Source: Qipengyuania qiaonensis (lineage in GTDB: Bacteria; Pseudomonadota; Alphaproteobacteria; Sphingomonadales; Sphingomonadaceae). Taken from it: a DNA stretch of 64,000 bases. Positions 9,332 through 18,088 of the stretch are shown in pieces. The stretch is taken from positions 151,238 through 215,237 of the forward strand of contig NZ_JAIGNO010000005.1 in the NCBI RefSeq assembly GCF_019711515.1, given 5' to 3'. Position 1 is the stretch's first letter, and the number at the start of each line of letters is the position of its first letter. The notes below the pieces were generated by a model. It searched no databases. It was given only the letters and a program-made list of their open reading frames with translations, and was not told where the DNA came from. The position numbers and the translations under genes were made by a program.

Positions 9332-9891
9332 CAGGCCGACTCGATTGCAATGCGCTCGATGGCGACCGCGTTGAAATGCGCGAATGTGGCCTGGGCGGCA
9401 ATCAGTACCGGACGGTCTTGCTCCGGATCATGTCCTCTTTCGAGCAGCGGCCGCAATTTGGCCCAGTAGTTTTTCATTCGCTCGTCGGCAAGGAACACCA
9501 TCGGCAATCGCCCGTCGCGCTTTGCGAGCCGTGCGTGGATGGCCCTGTTGCCCATCGACGATCCCGCCAGAACCCAGCACACGCCAAGCGGATCGCAATC
9601 GGCCGGAATATCGAGGTCGGGCGCATCGGCCCCGGGTTCCCGACCGAGAGAAAAAAGATCCTCGGCAAGCAGATCTGTCTGACTGGGAGGAAGGTCGAGC
9701 CCGCCGGTCGCGGCAAGCCAACGTTCGACGCCCAACCGGGCTCGAAACTGAATGTCGATGAAGCGTTCGTAATCCGGTGCATCGCCCATCACCAGCGCGC
9801 CAAGCCGTTTATCGAGCCTCTCGTGACCCTGAGCGGTTTCCGCCTTGAGATAATCCCTGGTGGTGCGACCCACCGCATGTCGTACCGGCAT
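9331..9891 (-). CDS. bphO: Biliverdin-producing heme oxygenase
   Basis: About 186 residues of the bacterial heme oxygenase family. The proximal His is probably His23 in TAQGHERLDK, and the distal helix carries VLAGSSMGNRAIH. It opens heme to biliverdin, the chromophore of the coupled phytochrome. The frame continues upstream to 10230, but that part is low-complexity Arg-rich sequence without family similarity. ATG 9891 gives MPVRHAVGRTTRDYLKAET, the normal N-terminus. The stop overlaps the bphP start by one base. Confidence 0.93.
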   Translation of the reverse strand: MPVRHAVGRTTRDYLKAETAQGHERLDKRLGALVMGDAPDYERFIDIQFRARLGVERWLAATGGLDLPPSQTDLLAEDLFSLGREPGADAPDLDIPADCDPLGVCWVLAGSSMGNRAIHARLAKRDGRLPMVFLADERMKNYWAKLRPLLERGHDPEQDRPVLIAAQATFAHFNAVAIERIAIESA

Positions 9892-10043
9892 TCGCTCGGC
9901 CTCGCTTTCCCTACCGCAACGCCCCCAAAAAGCAGATGCCGTGAAACATCGGCAGCTGAAAATGCACTCTGCTTCGGCGCTAAGCGGCTGAAATAGCAAA
10001 TCGTTCCTGATGCCGGGAAATAAACCGGCGCTGCTGCACCGGG

Positions 10044-10346
10044 CTATTTCGGCGCGATCAGCTTCTGTCCGTGCTGGCGAATTGCTCCGGCGACCATCGG
10101 TTCGACGAAGGATAGGGCAGGTGGAAGATTGATTTCGAAGATGACCTGGTCTTCCTCGACGATCACGCAGCCGTCTATGCCTTGGCCCATCGCCTTGACC
10201 GACAGATCCATACGATCCTCGTGCGGCCAAGTCGTGGTGACATCGGCCATGCCGCCTGGGACGAACTGGCCGATCTCGTGGCTACGCGATTGCAGCCGCC
10301 GGCGCACTTCCTCCTTGCCTAGGCTGTGGGGGATCGGAACGCGCAT
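10044..10346 (-). CDS. Polyhydroxyalkanoic acid system family protein (PHA granule region type)
   Basis: A 100-residue protein starting MRVPIPHSLGKEEVRRRL, the signature of the PHA_gran_rgn family, often annotated as polyhydroxyalkanoic acid system protein. The molecular role is not established. Its start overlaps the stop of the XpaC-like gene (TGATG), making it the last gene of an operon with XpaC- and TelA-like genes. A PHA link is plausible because phaC and a phasin are in the same window, though 24 kb away. Confidence 0.75.
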   Translation of the reverse strand: MRVPIPHSLGKEEVRRRLQSRSHEIGQFVPGGMADVTTTWPHEDRMDLSVKAMGQGIDGCVIVEEDQVIFEINLPPALSFVEPMVAGAIRQHGQKLIAPK

Positions 10347-11104
10347 CAGCTCTTGTTCTCCAGCTGCGGACTGGTCTGCGTACCTTCGCCAAACTTGTAG
10401 TCCAGATAGCGATGCTTGATCGCGAGGTCGTCGAGCGAGCCTTCGGCGAGTTGCCGAGTAATCGAATCGATCTCGCCGCTAATCCTGCCAAGGCTGTCGG
10501 TCAATTGGCGGTCTGGCGTCGATCCGGCACGCTCTTCCGCGCGCAGATGCGCCGGGATGCGGCGATAGCTGTCGATCATCTCGGGCAGCTGTTCGCCCAC
10601 GAGGCTGCGCACCTCGCGCGCCTTCGGATGGTTCTGGTCGAGCCCGTCGAGCTGCAAGCCGAGCGCGTCCAGCTGTACGCCCATATCGCTGACAATCTTA
10701 GCTGCCGGCGGGGGCAGGGCGGGCCGCTGCGCCTCGAGCCAGAGCTCGGTGCGGCTGACCATCTGCTGGACATTACCCTTGTTGATGTCGGCACGTTTGG
10801 GTGTCTTCATCTTCGGATAGCTTGAAAAAATAGCCGTCGCCACAGCCGTGGCGACGATGACGGCCATTACACCCCAAAAACCGATACCGCTGAAGATCGC
10901 CCCGGCAATCCCGGCGCCGACCCAGATTGTGAAAACTGCGATCAGCAGATTGCGGATTTTCTTGGCAACATGGCTGCGTTTGGCCTTCGCAGCCCCTTCG
11001 CCGATCGAGGCTGCGCGGCGATGGCGACCGCCTTCGCGGTTGTCGCGTACCAGCGCCTTGCCTTCGGAGAGGATACGCTCGCTTTCGCGGCTGAGGTCGT
11101 TCAC
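10346..11104 (-). CDS. XpaC-like membrane protein, TelA partner
   Basis: A 252-residue protein. A basic cytoplasmic N-terminus (about 1-48) precedes two closely spaced membrane helices (about 49-92). A soluble, helical, probably coiled-coil C-terminal domain follows (MVSRTELWLEAQRPALPP through LGRISGEIDSITRQL). It resembles the XpaC family, which commonly neighbours TelA, and that is the case here (13-base gap). No enzymatic motif was seen. The role is probably structural or a stress-related membrane function with TelA. The family assignment rests mainly on layout and context. Confidence 0.6.
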   Translation of the reverse strand: MNDLSRESERILSEGKALVRDNREGGRHRRAASIGEGAAKAKRSHVAKKIRNLLIAVFTIWVGAGIAGAIFSGIGFWGVMAVIVATAVATAIFSSYPKMKTPKRADINKGNVQQMVSRTELWLEAQRPALPPPAAKIVSDMGVQLDALGLQLDGLDQNHPKAREVRSLVGEQLPEMIDSYRRIPAHLRAEERAGSTPDRQLTDSLGRISGEIDSITRQLAEGSLDDLAIKHRYLDYKFGEGTQTSPQLENKS

Positions 11105-11117
11105 GCGGTCAAACTCC

Positions 11118-12332
11118 TCAGCCCTCGATACTCAGCAGGCTACTTTCGGCAACCTGCTTCTGCGCCTGGGCCTGCCCTTCGGCGCGCGCGATATAGCCCT
11201 TCGATTTCTCGACCTCGTCGGTAAGCAGGGTGACGGTCTGCTTCATGCTGTCGAGCGCGCGCAGCTTGAAGCTGTCGACCTCGTCCATCGTGTCGTAGAT
11301 GTTCTGGAAAGCGCGTTGCAGCGTTTCCAGCGGGATCGTGCTGGCGGCAGCCTGTTCGTGGATCTTGCCGGTCTGGTCGCGCAGCAGCGTGCTGGTGCTG
11401 TCGATGATCCCGGCGGTGGTCTCGTTGAGCGCGGTGATCTGTCCCAGAACGAGCCGCTGGTTGGTCATCGCCTCGGCCACCGTCACCGCCGTGCGCAGCG
11501 CGCCGACCGTGGTGGTGCTGGCGCGATCGACACCCTTCACTAGCTCGACATTGTTTTTCTTGACCAGGTCGAGCGCGAGGTAGCCCTGCACGCTCACCGC
11601 CATCTGGGTCAGCAGGTCCTGCGTGCGCTGGCGGACGTAGAACAGCGCGGTCTCGCGAACCGCTTTGGCCTTGGCCGGGTCGGTCGCGTCGAGTTCGGCG
11701 GCCTTGTCCTCCAGCTTCTGGTCCAGCGTGTTGGAGATGTGGATCATCTGTTCCAGATTGCCCATCGCCTCCCACAGCTTCTGCCGCTCCACGTCGATCG
11801 CGGCATTGTCCATAATCAGCTCGTCCTTGCCGCTGGCGAGGTTGTTGAGGATCGACTGGATGTGCGTCTGTGCGCTCTGGTAGCTGCGGAAATAGTTGGT
11901 CAGCTTGTTGCCGAAGGGAATGATGCCGAGGAACTTGCGCGTGCCCGACAGCTTGCCGCGCTTGCCGGGGTCTAGATCCTCCACCACGCGGCGCAGTTCG
12001 GCCAGATTGGCACCGACGCCTTCATCCTTGTCCATCGCACGTACCGGACGGTCGAGGAAGCGGTTGGACATGCCCGCCGCCGCCATGATTTCCTTGCGGC
12101 CCATATTGGTCAACTGGTCGACCTTCTTGCCGAATTCGGGCGAATTGGCATCCTCGGAGATAAGGTCTTCGACGAAACCGTCTACCTTGGTTTCCAGCTT
12201 GCTCTTTACCTCGTCCGATACCGGCACGAGCCCCGCTGCCTTCTCCGGCTTGACCTCGGGCACCGGATCGGGCGGGGTCAGGTCGAAAGCGGTCTCGGTG
12301 GCAGTGGCGGTTTGCGTTTTCGTATCGCTCAT
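11118..12332 (-). CDS. telA: Toxic anion resistance protein TelA family
   Basis: A 404-residue, almost wholly alpha-helical protein. Family landmarks are FLGIIPFGNKLTNYFRSYQSAQTHI, IDVERQKLWEAMGNLEQ, VSVQGYLALDLVKKNN and the Thr/Ala-rich TTTVGALRTAVTVAEAM. TelA proteins are linked to tellurite and other toxic-anion tolerance; the biochemical activity is not settled. ATG 12332 is preferred over an in-frame TTG at 12350. It is the first gene of a three-gene operon with the XpaC-like and PHA-system genes. Confidence 0.9.
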   Translation of the reverse strand: MSDTKTQTATATETAFDLTPPDPVPEVKPEKAAGLVPVSDEVKSKLETKVDGFVEDLISEDANSPEFGKKVDQLTNMGRKEIMAAAGMSNRFLDRPVRAMDKDEGVGANLAELRRVVEDLDPGKRGKLSGTRKFLGIIPFGNKLTNYFRSYQSAQTHIQSILNNLASGKDELIMDNAAIDVERQKLWEAMGNLEQMIHISNTLDQKLEDKAAELDATDPAKAKAVRETALFYVRQRTQDLLTQMAVSVQGYLALDLVKKNNVELVKGVDRASTTTVGALRTAVTVAEAMTNQRLVLGQITALNETTAGIIDSTSTLLRDQTGKIHEQAAASTIPLETLQRAFQNIYDTMDEVDSFKLRALDSMKQTVTLLTDEVEKSKGYIARAEGQAQAQKQVAESSLLSIEG

Positions 12333-12471
12333 GGGCGCGGGTCTCTCCAAGCGGCTATGATCCTGTATTAGGGTGGCAATACACGATCTTCAAGCGCACT
12401 GTCACCTGTCACAGCGATAGTGCCGCGCCCCGGCGGGCGAGCGCAAGGCAATTCTACGCTTTGCGCCGAGA

Positions 12472-14205
12472 TCAGGCAGCAAGATCGAGCGGTATGATTT
12501 CGCCTGCGAGGTACTGCTTCTTGGCCTTTGCCCGGCTCAGTTTGCCCGAACTTGTGCGCGGCAAGGTACGCGGTGGAACGAGTTCGACGACACAGCTCAT
12601 GCCGGTAACTCCGCGCACCTTGTCGGCAATCTGGTCGCGCAGCTTGACGCGTTCCTCGGGATCGGACACGCGGCAATGGACGAGTACGGCAGGCGCCTCT
12701 TCCCCGCCCTCGGTATCGATAGAAAATGCGGCGATGTCGCCATGGTTGAAGCCCGGCAATTGTTCGACCGCCCATTCGATATCCTGCGGCCACAGATTCT
12801 TGCCGTTGATTATGATCATGTCCTTCGCACGGCCGACGATAAACAGATAGCCATCGGTCATGTAGCCCATGTCGCCCGTGTCCAACCAACCATCGACCAG
12901 GCAGTCTTGGGTTGCCTCTTCGTTGCGGAAATAGGAATGCATAACGCTTTTGCCGCGACACCAGACCTTGCCGATCTGGTGGTCGCCCTTGATCGCGTCG
13001 TTTTCACCGCGGATTTCGACCTCCATCCCCGGGATCGGCTTGCCGCAGTTGACGATCGCGCGATAGCGCGCGGGTTTCGAAAGATCGCGTGGACGGCCCG
13101 AAAGGCGCTCCTCCTCGACCAGTTCCACCCGAATGCCTTCTCCCGGCGGCATGACGGTGACGGCAAGCGTCGCTTCCGCGAGGCCGTAGCTGGGATTGAA
13201 ACTGCTCGCCTGAAAACCGGCATTGGCGAAGGCGTTGACGAAGTTCTGCATGACGTCGGGCCGGATCATGTCCGCGCCATTGCCCGCCACGCGCCAGCGC
13301 GACAGATCGAAGCGGTCCTCGACATGGCTTTGGCTGGAAATGCGCCGGGCGCAGATGTCGTAGCCAAAGGTTGGGGAATAGCTCAGCGTGGTGCCTTCGT
13401 TACGGCTGATCAGGTCGAGCCAAGCGAGCGGCCGACGGGCGAAATGCTCGGTCCGCAGGTAGTCGACCGAGACCTGGTTGGCGACGAGCGACAGGAAGCA
13501 GCCGACCAGCCCCATATCGTGATACCAGGGCAGCCAGCTCACCACGCGGTCGTTAGTGCCGATATGCATCGACTCCGCATGGCCGCGCAGATTGTGAAGC
13601 AAAGCTTCGTGCGTCACCGCAACGCCAGTCGGGAAACGGGTGGAGCCCGACGAATATTGCAAATAGCAGATGTCGCCGGGCACCGCTTCGGGCAGAGTGC
13701 TTTCAGGAGCGGGGCGCAGTGCGAAATCTTCCCAGCTTTCGCCGGCGCAGCCCTGCCTATCCGCGGCTGCCTTGGCCATCTCGGCAATTTCGCCCGGGTA
13801 GATCAGTATTTTCGGGTCGGAACTTTCCAGTTGGACGGAAAGCTGGTCGATATAGCTGTCCTTGCCGCCGAAGGTCGTCGGCAGCGGTAGGGGAACGGGC
13901 CAGGCACCCATGAGCGTGCAAGCGCAGAACAGCGCGGCGAATTCGGGGCTGGTTTCGGCCACCAGCGCTACGCGATCTTCCTTCTCGATCCCCATCTCGA
14001 CGAGGCGATAGGCAGCCTGAAGCGCATCTTCGCGCATTTGCGCGTAGGGATAGACGCGTTCCAGCGTCCCACGCATATCGTGAAAATTGAGGCCCTTGGC
14101 GCTGCGTGCAGCGTAATCGATGGCCTCGTTGAAGGTCGCGAATTCCGAACGGCGGCGTGGCAGGTCGCAATCGTTCGGCGTCGGCGAAAGTTCGGCGTCG
14201 GTCAT
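12472..14205 (-). CDS. Fatty acyl-AMP ligase / acyl-CoA synthetase (FAAL-like)
   Basis: A 577-residue adenylate-forming enzyme. The ATP loop motif is YSSGSTRFPTGV (about 185-196), with A5-type YGLAEATLAV and A7/A8 motifs WLDTGDMGYM and FIVGRAKDMIIINGKNLWPQDIE. This overall pattern matches fatty acyl-AMP ligases, which activate long fatty acids and pass them to carrier proteins. In sphingomonads such enzymes can feed sphingolipid synthesis, but no serine palmitoyltransferase or ACP lies beside it here. It is divergent from recX. The family is confident; the pathway is inferred. Confidence 0.88.
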   Translation of the reverse strand: MTDAELSPTPNDCDLPRRRSEFATFNEAIDYAARSAKGLNFHDMRGTLERVYPYAQMREDALQAAYRLVEMGIEKEDRVALVAETSPEFAALFCACTLMGAWPVPLPLPTTFGGKDSYIDQLSVQLESSDPKILIYPGEIAEMAKAAADRQGCAGESWEDFALRPAPESTLPEAVPGDICYLQYSSGSTRFPTGVAVTHEALLHNLRGHAESMHIGTNDRVVSWLPWYHDMGLVGCFLSLVANQVSVDYLRTEHFARRPLAWLDLISRNEGTTLSYSPTFGYDICARRISSQSHVEDRFDLSRWRVAGNGADMIRPDVMQNFVNAFANAGFQASSFNPSYGLAEATLAVTVMPPGEGIRVELVEEERLSGRPRDLSKPARYRAIVNCGKPIPGMEVEIRGENDAIKGDHQIGKVWCRGKSVMHSYFRNEEATQDCLVDGWLDTGDMGYMTDGYLFIVGRAKDMIIINGKNLWPQDIEWAVEQLPGFNHGDIAAFSIDTEGGEEAPAVLVHCRVSDPEERVKLRDQIADKVRGVTGMSCVVELVPPRTLPRTSSGKLSRAKAKKQYLAGEIIPLDLAA

Positions 14206-14335
14206 AATTTTCGGCGGTACCCGTGAATAGCTGGAGCCTTGCGGCCTATCTCGTTGCTTTGTCCATGCGCAAACCGGCGGCTGCGCATGCTCCCGCGTTT
14301 CCCATTCTTAAAGGACTGTGGCAGGAATATGGCCG

Positions 14336-14920
14336 ATGGATGATGAACGCGCAACATTCGGTCGTACTCGCCGCCGGACAAAACCGCTTGATCGCACCCG
14401 ATTGGAGGAACTGGCGGTTGCTTATGTCGCACGCTTTGCAACCAGTACGGGCAAGCTCAGGGCCTATCTCGAGCGCAAACTGCGCGAACGTGGCTTCGTT
14501 GACGAAGAACTGCCTGATATTGACTCGCTCGTCTCGAAATTCGTCGACAAGGGCTATGTGGATGATGCCGCCTATGGTCGCGCCAAGGCAAGCGACCTCA
14601 CCGCGCGGGGCTACGGATCGCGAAGGGTCGAGCAAAGCCTGCGGTCCGCCGGAGTCGCCGAGGATTTGCGCGACTCTTTGCAACCGGGCGAGCCGCAGAG
14701 GCGCCAGGCCGCCCTGATTCTGGCGCGCAAGCGACGCTTCGGACCGTTCGGGGAAATGCGCGATACAGACGCCGAGGAAGGGCGTAGACGGCGTGAAAAG
14801 CAGCTTGCGGCTATGGTGCGCGCGGGCCATGACTTCGAGATTGTACGGTGCGTGATCGATGCCCGCACTGTCGAGGAGTTGGAATTATGGCTCGCAGAAG
14901 TAGCCGACGAATCTGGGTAA
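14336..14920 (+). CDS. recX: RecX-family regulatory protein
   Basis: About 194 residues built of three-helix RecX repeats. Typical segments are KLRAYLERKLRERGF, VDDAAYGRAKASDLTARGYGSRRVEQSLRSAGV and RRFGPFG. RecX binds RecA filaments and limits recombinase activity. recA is not adjacent. ATG 14336 is preferred; an in-frame GTG at 14318 has its purine-rich stretch too close to serve it. The 3' end overlaps the start of the next lipoprotein gene by 34 bases, so the two are co-translated. Confidence 0.86.
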   Translation: MDDERATFGRTRRRTKPLDRTRLEELAVAYVARFATSTGKLRAYLERKLRERGFVDEELPDIDSLVSKFVDKGYVDDAAYGRAKASDLTARGYGSRRVEQSLRSAGVAEDLRDSLQPGEPQRRQAALILARKRRFGPFGEMRDTDAEEGRRRREKQLAAMVRAGHDFEIVRCVIDARTVEELELWLAEVADESG

Positions 14921-15417
14921 AGGGTCTTTGCACATTTGCTGGCTTGGGAGCGCTCGTTGCCTGCTCGCCGCAGACACAGGCCGAATCCCCGGCGGACAAG
15001 GCTGTTTCGGTCACCGAGACTGCCGCACCGGACGTTCATCCCGTTTCGGGGCTGAAGATCATTCCGCTGACGGTTATGCGCGGCGATGAACGCATCGGTT
15101 TTCGGGTCGAGGTAGCGGATACGCGCGAGGCTCAAGCGAAGGGGCTTATGTTCCGGACCGAGCTCGGCGACTTCGAAGGGATGATTTTCCCGCATGACGG
15201 AAACACTGCCCAAAGTTTCTGGATGAAGAACACCCCGCTGTCGCTCGACATCATCTTTGTTGGCCCGGATAGCCGCATTTCCAACATCGCCGCCATGACC
15301 GAACCTTATTCGCTCGAATCGGTCTATTCGGTCGGCCCAGTGCTCGGCGTGCTCGAGTTGCGCGGCGGCCGCGCGGAAGAGCTTGGTATCGAGGCCGGCG
15401 ATCTGGTCGAATGGTAA
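14887..15417 (+). CDS. DUF192 lipoprotein
   Basis: A 176-residue protein with a signal peptide ending in the lipobox LVAC, so it is probably a lipoprotein. The DUF192 domain follows, with RGDERIGFRVEVADTREAQAKGLMFR, then FWMKNTPLSLDIIFV, and the end GGRAEELGIEAGDLVEW. The domain is widespread and of unknown biochemical function. ATG 14887 is chosen because GAGGAG precedes it; the upstream extension is recX sequence in another frame. Confidence 0.88.
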   Translation: MARRSSRRIWVKGLCTFAGLGALVACSPQTQAESPADKAVSVTETAAPDVHPVSGLKIIPLTVMRGDERIGFRVEVADTREAQAKGLMFRTELGDFEGMIFPHDGNTAQSFWMKNTPLSLDIIFVGPDSRISNIAAMTEPYSLESVYSVGPVLGVLELRGGRAEELGIEAGDLVEW

Positions 15418-15465
15418 GCATCGAATGGCTTGGCCAGCGCGTGCGAATCCGCTAACCGCGCGACC

Positions 15466-15864
15466 ATGAACTTCCTCGGCAAGATTTTCACCTGGTGGGA
15501 CGGTGCCACGATCGGCACGCTCCTGTGGTCCTCACGCAACGGGGAGCATGTCGGCACCGATGCGCAGGGCAACAAATATTACCGCTCGAAGAAGAAAGCC
15601 GGTGACGGTCGCGAGCGGCGCTGGGTGATCTACGATGGTGCCAATGATGCAAGCCGCGTGCCGAGCGAATGGCATGGCTGGCTGCACGGCGCGTTCGACG
15701 ACATTCCCGAAAGCAATCTGCCGCCCGCTCGCATCTGGGAAGTGGATTATACGCCAAATGCCACGGGCACAGTTGCAGCCTATCGTCCGGCGGGAGCACT
15801 CGAACGGGGCGGGAAGCGCGCCAAGGCAACGGGCGATTACGAAGCCTGGTCGCCAGAAGCGTGA
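15466..15864 (+). CDS. NADH:ubiquinone oxidoreductase accessory subunit, NDUFA12 (B17.2) family
   Basis: About 132 residues. It starts MNFLGKIFTWWDGATIGTLL, then GEHVGTDAQGNKYYRSKK, RRWVIYDG and PSEWHGWLH, which are hallmark motifs of NDUFA12. This supernumerary complex I subunit is shared by mitochondria and alphaproteobacteria and supports assembly or stability of the peripheral arm. The main nuo operon is not in this window. The stop overlaps the start of the DUF2155 gene (TGATG). Confidence 0.93.
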   Translation: MNFLGKIFTWWDGATIGTLLWSSRNGEHVGTDAQGNKYYRSKKKAGDGRERRWVIYDGANDASRVPSEWHGWLHGAFDDIPESNLPPARIWEVDYTPNATGTVAAYRPAGALERGGKRAKATGDYEAWSPEA

Positions 15865-16400
15865 TGATGCGCAGGGCGTTTGCCCTTCTCGCCACGACAG
15901 CGGCGCTTGTGGCCTGCGGGCAAGAATCGGCCGAGCCTGAAGACGCGATCCGGACTACGATCCCCGACAGCGTGCAGCAGGTGGAAATGCCCGAGCAGCC
16001 CGCGGAAGAAGCGGACATCGGGACACCAATGCAGGAACGCGTCGCCAAGTTGGGCCTGCTCAACAAGCGCAACAATGTCAGTCAGGATCTCGAAATGCGG
16101 CCCGGCGAAGAACGGCGCGTGGGCGACGTGATTGTTCGCTTGCAAGCCTGCGAACGCACGGCCCCATGGGAAATGCCCAAGGAAACGGGCGCTTTCGTGC
16201 AGCTATTGGTCAGGCAGCGCGGCACGGAAGATCAATTCCGCAAAGTCTTTTCGGGCTGGCTGTTCAAGAACTCGCCGAGCCTGAACGTGGTCGAACATCC
16301 GATCTACGATGTCTGGGTCAAGGATTGCACGATGGACTTCCCGGGCGAAGAGGCCGCGCCGAATCGCCAGACCGCGTCGGGCAGCGAAGCTGCAGCGTAA
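15864..16400 (+). CDS. DUF2155 domain lipoprotein
   Basis: A 178-residue protein with a short signal peptide and lipobox LVAC, then a Glu-rich linker. The DUF2155 domain contains NVSQDLEMRPGEERRVGDVIVRLQACE, FSGWLFKNSPSLNVVEHPIYDVWVKDC. The family usually sits beside NDUFA12 in alphaproteobacteria, as here. Its function is unknown; exported location is inferred from the signal. The last 97 bases overlap the convergent aat gene. Confidence 0.85.
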   Translation: MMRRAFALLATTAALVACGQESAEPEDAIRTTIPDSVQQVEMPEQPAEEADIGTPMQERVAKLGLLNKRNNVSQDLEMRPGEERRVGDVIVRLQACERTAPWEMPKETGAFVQLLVRQRGTEDQFRKVFSGWLFKNSPSLNVVEHPIYDVWVKDCTMDFPGEEAAPNRQTASGSEAAA

Positions 16401-16987
16401 CCGTCGGCTGCGGCCAACAAGTCCATGTATCGCAACTGCGGAAGCGCAACCGCGCCCATGGATGCAAGGTGCTCGGTCATGAACTGACAGTCGAGCAAGG
16501 CGTAGCCTGCCTCGTGCATCGCGGCTACCAGCCATGCCAGTGCCACCTTGCTGGCATCGGCCGTGCGGCTGAACATGCTCTCGCCGCAGAATACGCGATC
16601 GAAAGATACGCCGTAAAGACCTCCGACCAGTTCCCCGTCCCGCCAGCATTCGATCGAATGAGCGTGGCCGGCCATATGCAGCGCGTTGTAGCTCGCTTCG
16701 ATCCGGTGGCTGATCCAGCTTTCCGCATGCTCTTCGCGTGGAGCGGCGCATGCTGCGATGACGGCTGCGAAATCGGCATTACAAGTCACGCGGAAACGAT
16801 CCTGCCTGAGTGTCTTCCTCAGGCTTTTCGACAGGCGGAAACCATCAAGCGGGATGATTGCCCGCTCCCGAGGTTCGACCCAGTACACTTCGGGATCGGT
16901 GCGGTGATCGGCCATGGGAAAGACCCCGCCGTGATAGCCGCGCAGCAGCAGTTCGATCGGAATGCGGGAGGAGGCAGGGGCGTGCAT
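16304..16987 (-). CDS. aat: Leucyl/phenylalanyl-tRNA-protein transferase
   Basis: About 227 residues with family motifs LLLRGYHGGVFPMAD, YWVEPRERAIIPLDGFRLSKSLRKTLR, GGLYGVSFDRVFCGESMFSR and LLDCQFMTEHLASMGA. It transfers Leu or Phe to proteins with N-terminal Lys or Arg, marking them for ClpS-ClpAP degradation; clpS is in the same window at 33584. ATG 16987 is taken, with GTG 17005 as an alternative. The final 97 bases overlap the opposite-strand DUF2155 gene. Confidence 0.92.
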   Translation of the reverse strand: MHAPASSRIPIELLLRGYHGGVFPMADHRTDPEVYWVEPRERAIIPLDGFRLSKSLRKTLRQDRFRVTCNADFAAVIAACAAPREEHAESWISHRIEASYNALHMAGHAHSIECWRDGELVGGLYGVSFDRVFCGESMFSRTADASKVALAWLVAAMHEAGYALLDCQFMTEHLASMGAVALPQLRYMDLLAAADGYAAASLPDAVWRFGAASSPGKSIVQSLTQTS

Positions 16988-17072
16988 CGTCTGCGATGAT
17001 AGCACTTCATCGAACCGAGCGATATGCGCCTTGCCAAGCGCCGGCCACCATACTAATGCGCGCCCTTCCTGC

Positions 17073-17148
17073 AGGGGTGTAGCTCAGCTGGTAGAGCATC
17101 GGTCTCCAAAACCGAGGGCCACGGGTTCGAATCCTGTCACCCCTGCCA
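17073..17148 (+). tRNA. tRNA-Trp (anticodon CCA)
   Basis: A 76-base cloverleaf. The acceptor AGGGGTG pairs with CACCCCT, the anticodon loop is TCTCCAAA, and the T-loop is GGTTCGAATCC. The G discriminator is followed by an encoded CCA. Confidence 0.97.
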
Positions 17149-17203
17149 TTACCTTGTACATCGGTGCTTGTGCGCCGCCCGCCCGGGGCCTATCGGGCGG
17201 GCC

Positions 17204-18088
17204 ATGACCGACAAGAAAAGCGAACGCGACCTTTCGGATCGCAAGTTCTACACGGCCGACAAAGAAGCCGAATTCGAAAAGACCCAGCTAAACCAGACGC
17301 CGCAGACCGCGCATCCCGCTTATCGGCTGGCGTTCCAGGATACGGATTTCCTGCTCCGCGACGAACTTCGGCCGGTGCGTTTCCAACTCGAACTGCTCAA
17401 ACCCGAAATGCTGCTCGACGAAGCCGGCGTGGGTTCCACGCTGGTGATGTATGGCAGCGCCCGTATTCCCCCGCCGGAGGCTTGCGAAACCGCGCTCGAA
17501 GGTGCGAAGGACCTGCCCGAGGAAGAGCGGCGAGTGGTCGAGAATCTCGCCAAGAAGAGCAAATATTACGCCGAGGCTTACAAGCTGGCGAGAATCGCCA
17601 GCGAGAAGTCGATCATCGAGGATAGCAAGCGCCAGTTCGTAGTGTGCTCGGGCGGGGGCCCCTCGATCATGGAAGCGGCCAACAAGGGGGCTAGCGATGC
17701 AGGTGCCGAGAGCATCGGGCTCAATATCATTCTGCCGCACGAACAGGCACCGAACCGGTATGTCACGCCGTATCTTTCGCTGAACTTCCACTATTTCGCG
17801 CTGCGCAAGATGCATTTCCTGCTGCGCGCAAGGGCGGTGGCGGTGTTCCCTGGCGGGTTCGGCACCTTCGATGAGTTTTTCGAACTCCTCACCCTGATCC
17901 AGACGGGCAAGATGAAGCCCATGCCGATCCTGCTGTTCGGCAAGGATTTCTGGACCCGCGTCATCGATTTCGACGCGCTGGCCGATGAGGGGACGATTTC
18001 GAAGAAGGATCTCGATCTATTCCGCTGGTGCGAAGACGCCGAGGAGGCCTGGGGCCATATCAGCGCGTTCTACAAGCTGGATCGCTAA
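17204..18088 (+). CDS. LOG-family protein (lysine decarboxylase-like, Rossmann fold)
   Basis: A 294-residue member of the TIGR00730/LOG superfamily. Nucleotide-binding motifs are visible: CSGGGPSIMEAANKGA near residue 148 and FPGGFGTFDEFFE near residue 213. LOG enzymes hydrolyse nucleoside 5'-monophosphates to base and ribose phosphate. This longer form with an N-terminal extension of about 90 residues is common in alphaproteobacteria, and its substrate is uncertain. ATG 17204 is chosen. The end overlaps convergent thiD by 4 bases. Confidence 0.87.
   Translation: MTDKKSERDLSDRKFYTADKEAEFEKTQLNQTPQTAHPAYRLAFQDTDFLLRDELRPVRFQLELLKPEMLLDEAGVGSTLVMYGSARIPPPEACETALEGAKDLPEEERRVVENLAKKSKYYAEAYKLARIASEKSIIEDSKRQFVVCSGGGPSIMEAANKGASDAGAESIGLNIILPHEQAPNRYVTPYLSLNFHYFALRKMHFLLRARAVAVFPGGFGTFDEFFELLTLIQTGKMKPMPILLFGKDFWTRVIDFDALADEGTISKKDLDLFRWCEDAEEAWGHISAFYKLDR

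Noticed and set aside
9892..10230. N-terminal extension of the heme oxygenase frame
   Set aside because: Arg/Ser-rich sequence with no family similarity; MPVRHAVGRT at 9891 is the normal start.
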